A stretch of 64,000 nucleotides of DNA from Betaproteobacteria bacterium (GTDB taxonomy: Bacteria; Pseudomonadota; Gammaproteobacteria; Burkholderiales; SG8-41): the NCBI GenBank assembly GCA_021732605.1, contig JAKFUS010000023.1:1-64000 (forward strand), written 5' to 3'. The position numbers and the translations under genes were made by a program. Below, one piece after another: positions 50,858 through 60,943 of this stretch; the first letter of the stretch is position 1; each line of letters begins with the position of its first letter. The notes under the pieces were generated by a model. It did no database searches, was not told the DNA's origin, and saw only the letters and a list, made by a program, of their open reading frames with translations.

Positions 50858-52616
50858 AATAAACCCTGGCCTTCGGCTCGAACGACTCCACGGTCAGCGG
50901 TTTAAGCTGGACCGGACGGTACTCGAGGCGGTTGCCATCCTTGTACCAGAACGTATGCTTCATCCACTGGGCATCATCACGATTCGGGAAGTCACTTCGG
51001 TCATGGGCTCCGCGCGATTCCTGCCGGGCATGCGCCGAAACCATCGTCGACATCGCCACTTCGACAAGATTTTCCAGTTCCAGGGCTTCGACGCGGGCAG
51101 TGTTGAACACCTTGCTCTTGTCCTTGAAAAACAACTGTCCGGCGCGCTGCGAAACCTCGTCCATCTTGCGCACACCTTCAGCAAGGCTGTCGGGGAAACG
51201 GAATACGCCGCAATGCAGCTGCATCGTTCGCCGCATCTCTGCACCCACTTCGAAAACATCCTCACCAGACTTGGCGGAATCCAGCCTCGCCAGTCTTGCG
51301 AGCGGGCGGTCGGCGGCATCTTTCGGCAGATCCTGATGGGACAGCGCCTCGCTGGCCAGGTCCTTGACCACCTGCTCGCCCGACGCCTTGCCGAACACCA
51401 ACAGATCAAGCAGCGAATTGGTGCCCAGGCGATTCGCACCGTGCACGGATACGCAGGCGCATTCACCCGCGGCGTACAGGCCTTTGACAGTCGCGCCGCC
51501 GTTGTGACCGGCGAGCACCTGGCCGTGCATGTTGGTGGGAATTCCGCCCATTTGATAATGGCAGGTGGGCACCACCGGTATCGGATCCTTGGCGGGATCG
51601 ACGTTGGCGAATTTTATGGCGATCTCGCGGATGCCCGGCAGGCGCTTGTCGATCACGTCGGCGCCGAGATGGTCGAGTTTGAGCAGGATGTAATCCGCAT
51701 CCTTGCCGGCGCCGCGGCCTTCCTTGATTTCGGTGGCCATCGCGCGCGACACGACGTCGCGGCTCGCCAGATCTTTCACGGTCGGCGCATAACGTTCCAT
51801 GAAACGTTCGCCGTTCTTGTTCAGCAGGAATCCGCCCTCGCCGCGCACGCCTTCGGTGATCAGTACGCCGGCGCCGGCAACACCCGTGGGGTGGAACTGC
51901 CAGAACTCCATGTCTTCCAGCGGAATGCCGGCACGAGCGGCCATGCCGAGGCCGTCGCCGGTATTGATGAAGGCATTGGTGCTGGCCGCATAAATGCGCC
52001 CCGCGCCGCCTGTGGCGAGCAATGTCGCTTTGGATTGCAGCAGCATCACTTCGCCGGTTTCCATTTCCATCGCCACCACGCCCAGCACATCACCGGCCTG
52101 GTTGCGGATCAGGTCGAGCGCCATCCACTCGACGAAAAACTGGGTATTGGCGCGGACGTTGCGCTGATACAGCGTGTGCAGCATCGCGTGGCCGGTGCGG
52201 TCAGCAGCAGCACAGGCACGCTTCACGGCGCGCTCGCCGTAATTGCTGGTGTGGCCGCCGAAGGGGCGCTGGTAAATCTTGCCGTTGTCGAGGCGGTCAA
52301 AGGGCATGCCATAGTGCTCAAGCTCGATCACCGCTTCGCTGGCCTTGCGGCACATGAACTCAATCGCATCCTGGTCACCGAGGTAATCAGAGCCCTTGAC
52401 AGTGTCGTACATATGCCAGTGCCAGTTGTCCGGCTCTTCATTGCCGAGCGACGCTGAAACCCCGCCTTGCGCCGCCACGGTGTGCGAACGCGTCGGAAAC
52501 ACCTTGGACAACACGGCCACCTGCAGATTGGCCTCGGCCAGTTGCAGTGCTGCGCGCAGCCCTGAACCGCCAGCGCCGACGACCACTGCATCAAATTTTC
52601 TGGTTGTAATTGCCAT
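50856..52616 (-). CDS. sdhA: Succinate dehydrogenase flavoprotein subunit
   Basis: The 586-residue flavoprotein has FAD-binding VVVGAGGSGLRAAL near residue 11, the FAD-linked histidine in RSHTVAAQGG, and the active-site arginine in HGANRLGTNSLLDL. It oxidises succinate to fumarate. The open frame runs upstream into sdhD; the ATG at 52616 (MAITTRKFDAVVV) fits homologues. The C-terminal stop at 50856 lies within the right arm of a heptamer repeat. Confidence 0.97.
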   Translation of the reverse strand: MAITTRKFDAVVVGAGGSGLRAALQLAEANLQVAVLSKVFPTRSHTVAAQGGVSASLGNEEPDNWHWHMYDTVKGSDYLGDQDAIEFMCRKASEAVIELEHYGMPFDRLDNGKIYQRPFGGHTSNYGERAVKRACAAADRTGHAMLHTLYQRNVRANTQFFVEWMALDLIRNQAGDVLGVVAMEMETGEVMLLQSKATLLATGGAGRIYAASTNAFINTGDGLGMAARAGIPLEDMEFWQFHPTGVAGAGVLITEGVRGEGGFLLNKNGERFMERYAPTVKDLASRDVVSRAMATEIKEGRGAGKDADYILLKLDHLGADVIDKRLPGIREIAIKFANVDPAKDPIPVVPTCHYQMGGIPTNMHGQVLAGHNGGATVKGLYAAGECACVSVHGANRLGTNSLLDLLVFGKASGEQVVKDLASEALSHQDLPKDAADRPLARLARLDSAKSGEDVFEVGAEMRRTMQLHCGVFRFPDSLAEGVRKMDEVSQRAGQLFFKDKSKVFNTARVEALELENLVEVAMSTMVSAHARQESRGAHDRSDFPNRDDAQWMKHTFWYKDGNRLEYRPVQLKPLTVESFEPKARVY

Positions 52617-52633
52617 TTCTCTTATTGCCCCAC

Positions 52634-52981
52634 TCATTTCGTCCAAAGTATCTGTATTGCCCACGCGCCATAAGCGATCAGCGCGAGGATTACCACCACG
52701 TATAACGTCAGACGCACGCCGGCGTCCTTGATGTAATCCATGAATATATTGCGCACGCCGATCCAGGCATGAAACAGCAATGCGACGACGAACAACACCG
52801 TTGCGTAACGCATCAGCGGCAGCTGCCACAATGCCTTCCAGCTCCAATAGTCGAACTTCGGCAGCATCACCAATGCCATCAGCACCAGCAGCGTGTAGAC
52901 CAGCATGACCACAGCAGTCACGCGCTGCGCCAGCCAGTCGCGCAGGCCGTAGTGGGCGCCTACGACTTCGCGGTTCACCAT
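52634..52981 (-). CDS. sdhD: Succinate dehydrogenase membrane anchor SdhD
   Basis: This 115-residue protein has three transmembrane helices and the segment HAWIGVRNIFMDYIKD carrying the quinone/heme region of SdhD. Its ATG overlaps the end of sdhC, so the two anchors are translationally coupled. The sdhA start follows 17 bases downstream. Confidence 0.93.
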   Translation of the reverse strand: MVNREVVGAHYGLRDWLAQRVTAVVMLVYTLLVLMALVMLPKFDYWSWKALWQLPLMRYATVLFVVALLFHAWIGVRNIFMDYIKDAGVRLTLYVVVILALIAYGAWAIQILWTK

Positions 52982-53361
52982 AACGCCACCCCTACTGCGA
53001 GAACCAGCCCGATGCCGGCAAACAGGACGATGAAACTGGTCAGGCGCGCGGTCTCAAGTTCAACGCCGATGTGCAGGTCGAGAAACAGATGGCGCAGCCC
53101 CGCCAGCAGGTGATGCAGGTAACCCCACAACAGGCCGAGCAGCACCAGCTTCATCAGTGGATGCGCGACAACGCTGCGGAACTCGGCAAAGGATGCCGCG
53201 GACTCCAGACTTGCCTGAAACAGCCACAGCAACAAGGGGATCAAGAGGAATAAAACAGCACCACTGATGCGGTGCATGATTGAAATGATTCCCGGCACAG
53301 GCAACCGGATCTGCATCAGATTCAGATGCTTGGGCCTGGATTTGGCGACTGTCGACGACAC
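52975..53361 (-). CDS. sdhC: Succinate dehydrogenase cytochrome b556 subunit SdhC
   Basis: This 128-residue protein has three transmembrane helices, the SdhC signature RPKHLNLMQIRLPVPGI leading to SIMHRISG, and the heme ligand histidine in LLWGYLHHLLAGLRHL. The start is GTG at 53361 with AAGGAG upstream; an internal ATG at residue 16 is less likely because it would remove the conserved RPKHLNL. It is the first gene of the minus-strand TCA operon. Confidence 0.93.
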   Translation of the reverse strand: MSSTVAKSRPKHLNLMQIRLPVPGIISIMHRISGAVLFLLIPLLLWLFQASLESAASFAEFRSVVAHPLMKLVLLGLLWGYLHHLLAGLRHLFLDLHIGVELETARLTSFIVLFAGIGLVLAVGVALW

Positions 53362-53892
53362 GCGCTCTCCTTGGTTACGAAATCGGGCTCAACTTGCCAG
53401 CGCACCGGCGGAAGCCTGGAAACAATAGCAATTGTGTTGTTGCATGGTCCACTGAAACGAAATTGATGCGGCGGTGCAAACGCTGCATCAGTTGAGAGTT
53501 TTTAGCACTCATGAAAATCGTTGAAAAACTACAGGTAACTGCAAATAAACGCATGAAATACTACCAGCTTTCAGCGGCTCAATAAACGCAAAAATATGCT
53601 TGTCATGTGCAAAAAGAGTTCATGCGACGCGCCTGCGTTGACGCGCGCGTAAAGCCTCTGCAACATGTTTTCCACAATCCGTTAAGGCCTGTCGGTTGGC
53701 GACAAACCGTTGGCGCGCGACGTCCACTGTGCATGACATGCGCATGATGTCCACCTAGCGGGCATTCTGTTGACCGTAATTCCCTGCGTTCGCTATCATT
53801 CCGCAGTTATCGGTATGCGCGATGCCATTGAAATTCCGCTCCGCAGCATCGTCGTATTCCCCCAAAAACCAAGGAAATTCAGGAGCTTCCAG
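53362..53892. other. Divergent promoter region between sdhC and mdh
   Basis: 531 bases without a gene. It is A+T-richer than the surroundings around 53500-53620 and must hold the start sites of the sdh operon and of mdh. A good sigma70 promoter for mdh is seen at 53770-53799; the sdh promoter was not identified. Near 53725-53755 lie overlapping CATG-containing half-sites (GCATGACATGCGCATGATG) that could be an operator. No regulator gene is present in the gap. Confidence 0.6.
53770..53799 (+). promoter_or_regulatory. Sigma70-type promoter of mdh
   Basis: TTGACC at 53770-53775 and TATCAT at 53794-53799 are separated by 18 bases, about 95 bases before the mdh start. Confidence 0.55.
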
Positions 53893-54882
53893 ATGAAACG
53901 ACCCATGCGCGTGGCAGTAACAGGCGCCGCCGGACAAATCGGCTACAGCCTGCTGTTCCGCATCGCCAGCGGCGAAATGCTCGGCAAAGACCAGCCGGTG
54001 ATCCTGCAATTGCTGGAAATCCCGGATGAGCGCGCGCAAAAAGCGCTGAAGGGCGTGATGATGGAACTCGACGACTGCGCCTTTCCCCTGCTGCAGGGAA
54101 TGGTTGCGGCCTCAGACCCGATGGTTGCCTTCGCTGACGCTGACGTCGCCCTGCTGGTCGGCGCCCGCCCCCGCGGCCCGGGCATGGAGCGCAAGGATCT
54201 GCTCGAAGCCAACGGCCGCATTTTCGCGCCGCAGGGCAAAGCGCTGTCCGAGGTCGCCAAACGCAGCGTCAAGGTGCTGGTGGTCGGCAATCCGGCCAAC
54301 ACCAACTGCCTGATCACGATGAACAACGCGCCCAAGCTCAAACCATCGAACTTCTCGGCAATGATGCGCCTCGACCACAACCGCGCACTGACCCAGGTTG
54401 CACAGAAAATCGGCAAGCCGATCACCGACATCAAAAAACTCGCGGTCTGGGGCAACCACTCCGCCACGCAGTATCCGGATCTGTTCCATGCCACCGCCGG
54501 CGGCAAAAAAATCTGGCCGATGATCAACGACCAGGCCTGGCTCGAAAACAATTTCATCCCGACCATCCAGAAACGCGGCGCGGCGATCATCGAAGCCCGC
54601 GGCCTGTCTTCCGCGGCAAGCGCCGCCAATGCCGCGATCGACCACATCCGCGACTGGGTCAAGGGCACCAAGGCCGGCACCTGGGTCAGCATGGGCATCC
54701 CCTCCGACGGCAGCTACGGCATCCCCAAAGGCATCATTTATGGCTTCCCGGTGACCTGCAAGAACGGCAAGATCACCATCGTCAAAGGCCTGGTGCAAAG
54801 CGAATTCAGCAAGGCACGCATGAAAGCCACGCTGCAGGAACTCCAGGAAGAACGCGACTCCGTCCTCGGACTACTCGGCTGA
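53893..54882 (+). CDS. mdh: Malate dehydrogenase
   Basis: The 329-residue NAD-dependent enzyme has the nucleotide loop [11 protein letters not shown] (residues 10-20), the substrate arginines in [14 protein letters not shown] and the catalytic histidine in [11 protein letters not shown]. It interconverts malate and oxaloacetate. Length and sequence fit the type found in Burkholderiales. AGGAG lies seven bases before the ATG at 53893; a longer frame from 53770 overlaps the promoter and is rejected. A terminator follows the gene. Confidence 0.97.
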   Translation: MKRPMRVAVTGAAGQIGYSLLFRIASGEMLGKDQPVILQLLEIPDERAQKALKGVMMELDDCAFPLLQGMVAASDPMVAFADADVALLVGARPRGPGMERKDLLEANGRIFAPQGKALSEVAKRSVKVLVVGNPANTNCLITMNNAPKLKPSNFSAMMRLDHNRALTQVAQKIGKPITDIKKLAVWGNHSATQYPDLFHATAGGKKIWPMINDQAWLENNFIPTIQKRGAAIIEARGLSSAASAANAAIDHIRDWVKGTKAGTWVSMGIPSDGSYGIPKGIIYGFPVTCKNGKITIVKGLVQSEFSKARMKATLQELQEERDSVLGLLG

Positions 54883-54906
54883 TCTGGCCCCTGCATGCCA
54901 AAATCA

Positions 54907-54944
54907 AAGCGGACCCTGCAACCCTGCAGCGTCCGCTTTTTTAT
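54907..54944 (+). terminator. Rho-independent terminator after mdh
   Basis: The 8-bp stem AAGCGGAC/GTCCGCTT with inner CTGCA/TGCAG pairing is followed by six T and TATTTG. It lies between mdh and prpC and separates them at least partly. Confidence 0.88.
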
Positions 54945-54975
54945 TTGGAATTGAGTAGCCACTGAGGAATCACCC

Positions 54976-56148
54976 ATGAGCGAAAAATCCGCCCCCGCCG
55001 GCTTCAAGCCGAAAAAGTCCGTCGCACTGTCGGGCGTACCCGCTGGCAATACCGCCCTGTGCACGGTCGGTCGCAGCGGCAATGACCTGCATTACCGCGG
55101 CTACGACATCCTCGACATCGCCGAAACCTGCGAATTCGAGGAAATCGCCTATCTGCTGGTGCACGGCAAGCTGCCCGATGCTGCTGAACTGCGTGGCTAT
55201 AAAACCAAACTCCAGCCGCTGCGCGGCCTGCCCGCCGTGGTGCGCAAGGTGCTCGAACAACTGCCGCCGTCTGCGCACCCGATGGATGTCATGCGCACCG
55301 GCTGCTCCGCCATGGGCGCGGCACAGCCCGAGCGCGAAGACCACAACCTGCCGGGCGCGCGCGACATCGCCGACCGGCTGATGGCCTGCTTTGGTTCGAT
55401 GCTGCTCTACTGGTACCACTACAGCCAGAACGGCCGGCGCATCGACGTCGAGACCGACGACGATTCCATCGGTGGCCATTTCCTGCACCTGCTGCACGGC
55501 AAACCGGCGAAACCGCTGTGGGTGCGCGCGATGCACACTTCACTCAATCTTTATGCCGAGCATGAATACAACGCGTCGACGTTCACCGCGCGTGTCATCG
55601 CCGGCACCGGCTCCGACATCCACTCGGCGATCACCGGCGGCATCGGCGCGCTGCGCGGCCCCAAGCACGGGGGAGCCAACGAAGTCGGCTTCGAGGTGAT
55701 GAACCGCTACGAAACGCCGGATGCCGCCGAAAGCGACATCGTCACCCGCATCGCCAACAAGGAAGTGGTCATCGGTTTCGGCCATCCGGTCTATACCATC
55801 GCCGATCCGCGCAACAAGGTCATCAAGTCAGTCGCGCGCGAGCTGTCGAAGGACGTCGGCGACCTCAAAATGTTCGACGTCGCCGAACGCATCGAGTCCG
55901 TGATGATGCGCGAGAAAAAAATGTTCGCGAATCTCGACTGGTTCTCGGCCGTGTCATACCACAGGATGGGTATACCGACGGCGATGTTCACACCGATCTT
56001 TATCATCTCGCGCACCAGCGGCTGGTCGGCGCATGTCATCGAGCAGCGCATCGACAACAAGATCATCCGTCCGACCGCGGTTTACACCGGCCCGGAAAAC
56101 CGCAAGTTCGTGCCGCTGGCACAGCGCGGCGGCAAAAAAACGAAATAA
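54976..56148 (+). CDS. prpC: 2-methylcitrate synthase
   Basis: The 390-residue citrate-synthase-family enzyme is shorter than gltA and has the PrpC-like N-terminus [20 protein letters not shown]. The catalytic residues lie in [12 protein letters not shown] and [14 protein letters not shown]. It condenses propionyl-CoA with oxaloacetate. The start follows GAGGAATCACCC. prpD comes 25 bases later, giving a two-gene methylcitrate unit without prpB. Confidence 0.95.
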   Translation: MSEKSAPAGFKPKKSVALSGVPAGNTALCTVGRSGNDLHYRGYDILDIAETCEFEEIAYLLVHGKLPDAAELRGYKTKLQPLRGLPAVVRKVLEQLPPSAHPMDVMRTGCSAMGAAQPEREDHNLPGARDIADRLMACFGSMLLYWYHYSQNGRRIDVETDDDSIGGHFLHLLHGKPAKPLWVRAMHTSLNLYAEHEYNASTFTARVIAGTGSDIHSAITGGIGALRGPKHGGANEVGFEVMNRYETPDAAESDIVTRIANKEVVIGFGHPVYTIADPRNKVIKSVARELSKDVGDLKMFDVAERIESVMMREKKMFANLDWFSAVSYHRMGIPTAMFTPIFIISRTSGWSAHVIEQRIDNKIIRPTAVYTGPENRKFVPLAQRGGKKTK

Positions 56149-56172
56149 AACGTACCATCACCAGGAATACCC

Positions 56173-57615
56173 ATGTCAGCCCACATCTCCAACGTCCGCC
56201 CCAAACCCGACAAAGTCATCACCGACATCGCCGATTACGCCGCCAAGGCGAAAATCAGCAGCGTCGAGGCCTACAACACTGCCCGGCTGTGCCTGATGGA
56301 CACCTTGGGCTGCGGTTTTGAGGCTCTGTCCTACCCCGCCTGCACCAAGCTGATGGGGCCGGTGGTGCCGGGTGCGACCATGGTCAACGGCGCCAAGGTG
56401 CCGGGCACTTCGTTCCAGCTTGATCCGGTGATGGCCGCGTTCAATATCGGCTGCATGATTCGCTGGCTCGACTTTAACGACACCTGGCTGGCCGCGGAAT
56501 GGGGCCATCCCTCCGACAATCTCGGCGGCATTCTCGCCATGGCCGATTACCTGTCACGCCAGGCCGTGGCCAGCGGCAACAAGCCGCTGACCATGCGCGA
56601 TGTGCTGACCGGCATGATCAAGGCCCACGAAATCCAGGGCGTGATCGCGCTGGAAAACAGTTTCAACCGCGTCGGCCTCGATCATGTGCTGCTGGTCAAA
56701 GTCGCCTCCACGGCAGTGGTGTCCAGCCTGATGGGGCTGACCCGCGACGAAACCATCAACGCGGTATCCAATGCCTGGATCGACGGCCAGTCGCTGCGCA
56801 CCTACCGCCACGCACCGAACACCGGTTCACGCAAATCCTGGGCTGCGGGTGACGCCACCAGCCGCGCGGTGCGCCTGGCACTGATTGCTGCCAAGGGCGA
56901 GATGGGCTACCCGTCGGGACTGTCGGCCAAGGGCTGGGGCTTCTACGACGTGCTGTTCAAGGGCAAACCGTTCCAGTTCACCCGCAGCTACGGCTCGTAC
57001 GTGATGGAGAACGTGCTGTTCAAGATTTCCTTCCCGGCGGAATTTCACGCGCAGACCGCGGTGGAATGCGCAGTGCAACTGCATCCGCAGGTGAAAGATC
57101 GCCTCGCCGACATCAAAAAAATCGTCATCACTACCCACGAGTCGGCGATCCGCATCATTGACAAAAAAGGCCCGCTGAACAATCCGGCCGACCGCGACCA
57201 CTGCATCCAGTACATGTCGGCGATCGGCTTGCTGAAAGGTAACCTGACTGCAGCGGATTACGAGGATGACGTTGCCCACGACCCGCGCATCGACGCACTG
57301 CGTGACAAGATGGAATGCGTCGAGCACAAACCGTGGAGCAAGGACTACCTCGATCCGCAGAAACGCTCGATTGCCAACGCCATCCAGGTGTTTTTCAAGG
57401 ACGGCAGCAAGACGGCCAATGTCGTCGTCGAATATCCGGTTGGCCATCGCCGCCGGCGCAAGGAAGGCGTGCCGCTGCTGGAAGCCAAGTTCCACACCAA
57501 CCTCGCCCGTCGCTTCCCGGAAAAACAGCGCGCCGCCATAGACGTGCTGTGCCGCGACCAGAAAAAACTGGAAGCCACACCGGTGCATGAATTCGTCGAT
57601 CTATTCGTTATTTGA
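56173..57615 (+). CDS. prpD: 2-methylcitrate dehydratase PrpD
   Basis: The 480-residue MmgE/PrpD protein has the PrpD-specific segments [20 protein letters not shown] and [18 protein letters not shown]. It dehydrates 2-methylcitrate to 2-methylaconitate. It belongs to the PrpD type proper, unlike the two other MmgE/PrpD proteins in the window. The aconitases downstream can complete the hydration step. No prpB (methylisocitrate lyase) is in the window. Confidence 0.95.
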   Translation: MSAHISNVRPKPDKVITDIADYAAKAKISSVEAYNTARLCLMDTLGCGFEALSYPACTKLMGPVVPGATMVNGAKVPGTSFQLDPVMAAFNIGCMIRWLDFNDTWLAAEWGHPSDNLGGILAMADYLSRQAVASGNKPLTMRDVLTGMIKAHEIQGVIALENSFNRVGLDHVLLVKVASTAVVSSLMGLTRDETINAVSNAWIDGQSLRTYRHAPNTGSRKSWAAGDATSRAVRLALIAAKGEMGYPSGLSAKGWGFYDVLFKGKPFQFTRSYGSYVMENVLFKISFPAEFHAQTAVECAVQLHPQVKDRLADIKKIVITTHESAIRIIDKKGPLNNPADRDHCIQYMSAIGLLKGNLTAADYEDDVAHDPRIDALRDKMECVEHKPWSKDYLDPQKRSIANAIQVFFKDGSKTANVVVEYPVGHRRRRKEGVPLLEAKFHTNLARRFPEKQRAAIDVLCRDQKKLEATPVHEFVDLFVI

Positions 57616-57986
57616 AGATAAAACATAAATAATTGATTTTATTGATAAATTTACCGGGACTTGGGATCACCTGTTGTCCGCCCTGAAGCAGGCGATGGTG
57701 CTGCCGGCAAAAAAATGGCAGTGGAATGCTGGTGCGGGGAAATGCCCTGCCTGCCTGCGCATGAAACAGAACATGCTCAACCGCTTCGATGTGTAATGGC
57801 TCTGTCGCCGGTAATTCGCCATCGACCCGTTCGGCGCCGTGCATGATGTCCAGGAATGCCAGCTGCTGGCGGAATTCGTGGCGAGCGGCGCCTGCCTGAT
57901 GCGGCCTTTCGCCGGGCACTGCCGGCTGTATCTGAAAAAAGCGCTTGATTCCGCATCGCGAACGTCATCAGCACGCGCCATACTGA

Positions 57987-58015
57987 TTTATTCCTGCCCT
58001 GCAACACTCTATAAT
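57987..58015 (+). promoter_or_regulatory. Candidate promoter of the first aconitase gene
   Basis: A perfect TATAAT at 58010-58015 lies 78 bases before the acnA start. The -35 region (TTTATT at 57987) is weak at the 17-base spacing. Confidence 0.45.
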
Positions 58016-58038
58016 TTAGGGCTTTCCGGCACCATCCT

Positions 58039-58074
58039 CAGGCACCCACATCAGGCACCCACATCAGGCACCCA
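58039..58074 (+). repeat. 13-bp tandem repeat in the acnA leader
   Basis: Two full copies and most of a third of CAGGCACCCACAT lie directly before the AAGGAGC ribosome site of acnA. It may be slippage-prone and could alter leader length or structure. Confidence 0.85.
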
Positions 58075-58092
58075 CTTTCAAGGAGCATCCGC

Positions 58093-60780
58093 GTGGCCAA
58101 CAATGCGTTCAACTCGTTAAAAGAATTCAAGCTCAAGTCCGGCAAGACCGGCAAATATTACTCGCTGGCTGCTCTTGAACAAGCCGGTCTCGGCAAGGTA
58201 TCGCGCCTGCCGGTGAGTCTGCGCGTGGTGTTGGAGTCCGTATTGCGCAACTGCGATGGCGCGCGCATTTCCGAAGACCGGGTGCGGGAACTGGCGGGAT
58301 GGCAGCCAAATGCTGAGCGCACCCAGGAAATCCCCTTCGTGCTCGCGCGCATCATGCTGCAGGACATGGCGGGTTTCCCGGCACTGAACGACTTCGCCGC
58401 GATGCGCGCGGAAGCCAAGCGCCAGAATTTCGAACCGACCCGGATTGAGCCGCTGGTTCCTGTGGATCTGGTTGTCGACCATTCCGTTGTTGTCGACGTC
58501 AGCAACTCGAAAGACGCCCTGCGCAAGAACATGGAAATCGAATTCGAACGCAACGGCGAGCGTTACACCTTCCTCAAATGGGCCAAGCAGGCCTTCAACG
58601 GCATCCGCGTCGTGCCTCCCGGCAACGGCATCTGCCACCAGGTCAACCTCGAATACCTGTCGCGCGGCGTCTGGGAAAAAGACGGCATCTATTACCCCGA
58701 CTCCACCGTCGGCACCGACTCGCACACCACCATGGTCAACGGTATCGGCATCCTGGCCTGGGGCGTGGGCGGCATCGAAGCCGAAGCGGGGATGCTCGGC
58801 CAGCCCTATTACTTCCTGACACCGGATGTCGTCGGCGTGCACATGACCGGCAGGCTGCGCGAAGGCGTTACCGCGACCGACCTCGTGCTGACCGTTACCG
58901 AGCTGCTGCGCAAGACCAAGGTCGTCAACAAGTTCGTCGAATACTTTGGTGAAGGCGCATCGTCATTGTCAGCGACAGACCGCGCCACAGTTGCCAACAT
59001 GTCGCCGGACTACGGCGCGACTTGTGGCTTCTTCGCCATTGACGAGACAGCCCTTGAGTATTACCGCATGACCGGCCGCGAACAGCATTGCGATGCCATC
59101 GAGTCGTACCTCAAGGCGCAGGGCATGTTCGGTATTCCGAAAAAAGGCGAAATCGATTATTCGCAAGTCGTCGAACTCGATCTGTCCACCGTGCGCCCCA
59201 GCGTTTCCGGTCCGAAACAGCCGGAAGATCGCATCAACCTGGAGAACATCAGGAGCCGCTTCACCGAGCTGTTCTCGAAACCGGTCGCGGAAAGCGGCTA
59301 CAACAAACCTGCCGCCGACCTGGCCAAGCGTTTCCCGGTGGCCAACGCGGCCATCGGTGACGTCGGCCACGGCGACATCGGCATTGCTGCCATCACCTCC
59401 TGTACCAACACCTCCAACCCCTGGGTGCTGCTCGCCGCCGGCCTGCTCGCGAAGAAGGCCGTCGAAAAAGGCATGAAGCCGCATCCGCGCGTGAAAACCT
59501 CGCTGGCGCCCGGATCCAAGGTCGTGACCGCCTACCTGAAGGACTCCGGTCTGCTGCCGTACCTGGAGCAACTCGGCTTCTACGTGGTCGCCTACGGCTG
59601 CACCACCTGCATGGGCCTGGCCGGCCCGCTGGACAAGGACCTCGAAGATGCCATCGTGAAAAACGACGTCATCTCCGCAGCAGTGCTCTCCGGCAATCGC
59701 AACTTCGAAGCGCGCATCCATCAAAGCCTGAAAGCCAACTTCCTGATGAGCCCGCCACTGGTCGTCGCGTTTGCCCTGGCCGGCACCATTCTGAAAAACG
59801 TTGAAACCGATCCGCTCGGCAACGACAAAAACGGCAAACCGGTGTTCCTGAGAGACCTCTGGCCCTCCGCTGCCGAGGTGGATGCAGTGATGAAGTTCGC
59901 CACCAACAGCGAGAATTTCAAGCGCGAATACACCAACCTCGACGGCGCAAAAGACCTGTGGGATGCCATTCCTGAAGCCCGCGGCGCACTGTTCCAATGG
60001 GACCCGAAATCGACCTACATGCTCGAACCGCCGCTGTTTGATGGATTCAAGAAGGAACTGCCCAAAGTCACCGATATCAAAGGCGGTCGCGCGCTTGGCA
60101 TTTACGGCAACAAGCTGACCACCGACCACATCAGCCCGGTGGCCCCCATCCGCAAGGGCACACTGGCCGGTGACTGGCTGGTTGCAGCGGGCAGCACCGA
60201 TCTCTCGAGCTTCGGTTCGCGCCGCACCAACCACGAAGTGATGGTGCGTGGCGCGTTCGCCAATCCGCGCATCAAAAATCTGCTGGTACCCGGCTCTGAG
60301 GGCAGCGTCACGTTGCACCAGCCCAGCGGCGACAAGATGACGATGTACGAAGCCTCGATGCGCTACCAGAAGGACAAGGTGCCCCTGTTCGTCTTCGGCG
60401 GCGAAGAATACGGCACGGGTTCATCGCGTGACTGGGCAGCCAAGGGCACGCAAATGCTCGGCATCAAAGTTGTTGTTGCGCGTGGTTACGAGCGCATCCA
60501 CCGCTCCAACCTGGTCGGCATGGGCGTGCTGCCCTGCCAGTTCAAGGGTGCGGACAGCATACAGTCGCTCGGCATCACCGGCGACGACACCTACGACCTG
60601 ATCGGTGTCGAGGGCGGCAACATCAAGCCCATGCAGGATGTGACCCTGGTCATCCATCGCAAGGACGGCAGCAGCAAAAACGTCACCGTCACACTGCGCG
60701 TCGATTCGCCCATTGAAGTGGAATACCTCAAACACGGCGGTATCCTTCCATTCGTTCTGCGCGAACTGATGGCCGCTTAA
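58093..60780 (+). CDS. acnA: Aconitate hydratase, AcnA type (first copy)
   Basis: The 895-residue monomeric aconitase binds its [4Fe-4S] cluster through Cys437 (SCTNTSNP) and Cys503/Cys506 (GCTTCMG). The domain order is that of AcnA/IRP1, with the swivel domain ([15 protein letters not shown]) at the C-terminus. It converts citrate to isocitrate. The start is GTG at 58093, nine bases after AAGGAG. It is followed, 163 bases on, by a second gene of the same type. AcnD (Fe-S methylcitrate dehydratase) is excluded by its different N-terminus. Confidence 0.95.
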   Translation: MANNAFNSLKEFKLKSGKTGKYYSLAALEQAGLGKVSRLPVSLRVVLESVLRNCDGARISEDRVRELAGWQPNAERTQEIPFVLARIMLQDMAGFPALNDFAAMRAEAKRQNFEPTRIEPLVPVDLVVDHSVVVDVSNSKDALRKNMEIEFERNGERYTFLKWAKQAFNGIRVVPPGNGICHQVNLEYLSRGVWEKDGIYYPDSTVGTDSHTTMVNGIGILAWGVGGIEAEAGMLGQPYYFLTPDVVGVHMTGRLREGVTATDLVLTVTELLRKTKVVNKFVEYFGEGASSLSATDRATVANMSPDYGATCGFFAIDETALEYYRMTGREQHCDAIESYLKAQGMFGIPKKGEIDYSQVVELDLSTVRPSVSGPKQPEDRINLENIRSRFTELFSKPVAESGYNKPAADLAKRFPVANAAIGDVGHGDIGIAAITSCTNTSNPWVLLAAGLLAKKAVEKGMKPHPRVKTSLAPGSKVVTAYLKDSGLLPYLEQLGFYVVAYGCTTCMGLAGPLDKDLEDAIVKNDVISAAVLSGNRNFEARIHQSLKANFLMSPPLVVAFALAGTILKNVETDPLGNDKNGKPVFLRDLWPSAAEVDAVMKFATNSENFKREYTNLDGAKDLWDAIPEARGALFQWDPKSTYMLEPPLFDGFKKELPKVTDIKGGRALGIYGNKLTTDHISPVAPIRKGTLAGDWLVAAGSTDLSSFGSRRTNHEVMVRGAFANPRIKNLLVPGSEGSVTLHQPSGDKMTMYEASMRYQKDKVPLFVFGGEEYGTGSSRDWAAKGTQMLGIKVVVARGYERIHRSNLVGMGVLPCQFKGADSIQSLGITGDDTYDLIGVEGGNIKPMQDVTLVIHRKDGSSKNVTVTLRVDSPIEVEYLKHGGILPFVLRELMAA

Positions 60781-60850
60781 AAGCCTCCCTCATCCCCACC
60801 CTTCTGCTCCGCTTCCAGTGTTCCCTGGTCCCTGAGAAGAAGGGATTTCT

Positions 60851-60886
60851 TCCCTCTCCCTCCGGGAGAGGGACCGAGGGTGAGGG
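60851..60886 (+). repeat. Dispersed repeat (CTCCCTCCGGGAG hairpin) between the aconitase genes
   Basis: CCCTCTCCCTCCGGGAGAGGG followed by ACCGAGGGTGAGGG is a widespread intergenic repeat of beta- and gamma-proteobacteria, here in the 163-base gap between the two aconitase genes. Confidence 0.75.
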
Positions 60887-60943
60887 AAATACCGCAATCA
60901 GGACAATCCATCGTCAACAGTTATTCAGAATTCGGAGTCCAAC

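Larger units (their letters stand above)
57616..58092. other. Gap between prpD and acnA; no recognised gene
   Basis: About 480 bases. A 103-codon frame on the minus strand (57608-57919) and shorter overlapping frames are open but match nothing I recognise, and none has a good ribosome site. The right part carries the aconitase promoter and a 13-bp tandem repeat. Confidence 0.5.

Noticed and set aside
53362-53892. tRNA or small RNA gene, including tRNA-Sec, in the longer gaps
   Set aside because: No cloverleaf-like arrangement with a TTCRANY arm was found by eye in the gaps at 3329, 12583, 53362, 57616 or 63693. A covariance search would be needed to be certain.
53755-54039. Regulator gene between sdhC and mdh (94-codon minus-strand frame)
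   Set aside because: It overlaps the mdh coding start antisense, has no helix-turn-helix pattern and no ribosome site. The mdh promoter lies within it.
57608-57919. 103-codon minus-strand frame between prpD and acnA
   Set aside because: No domain, no convincing ribosome site and competing open frames on both strands; reported only as a gap.
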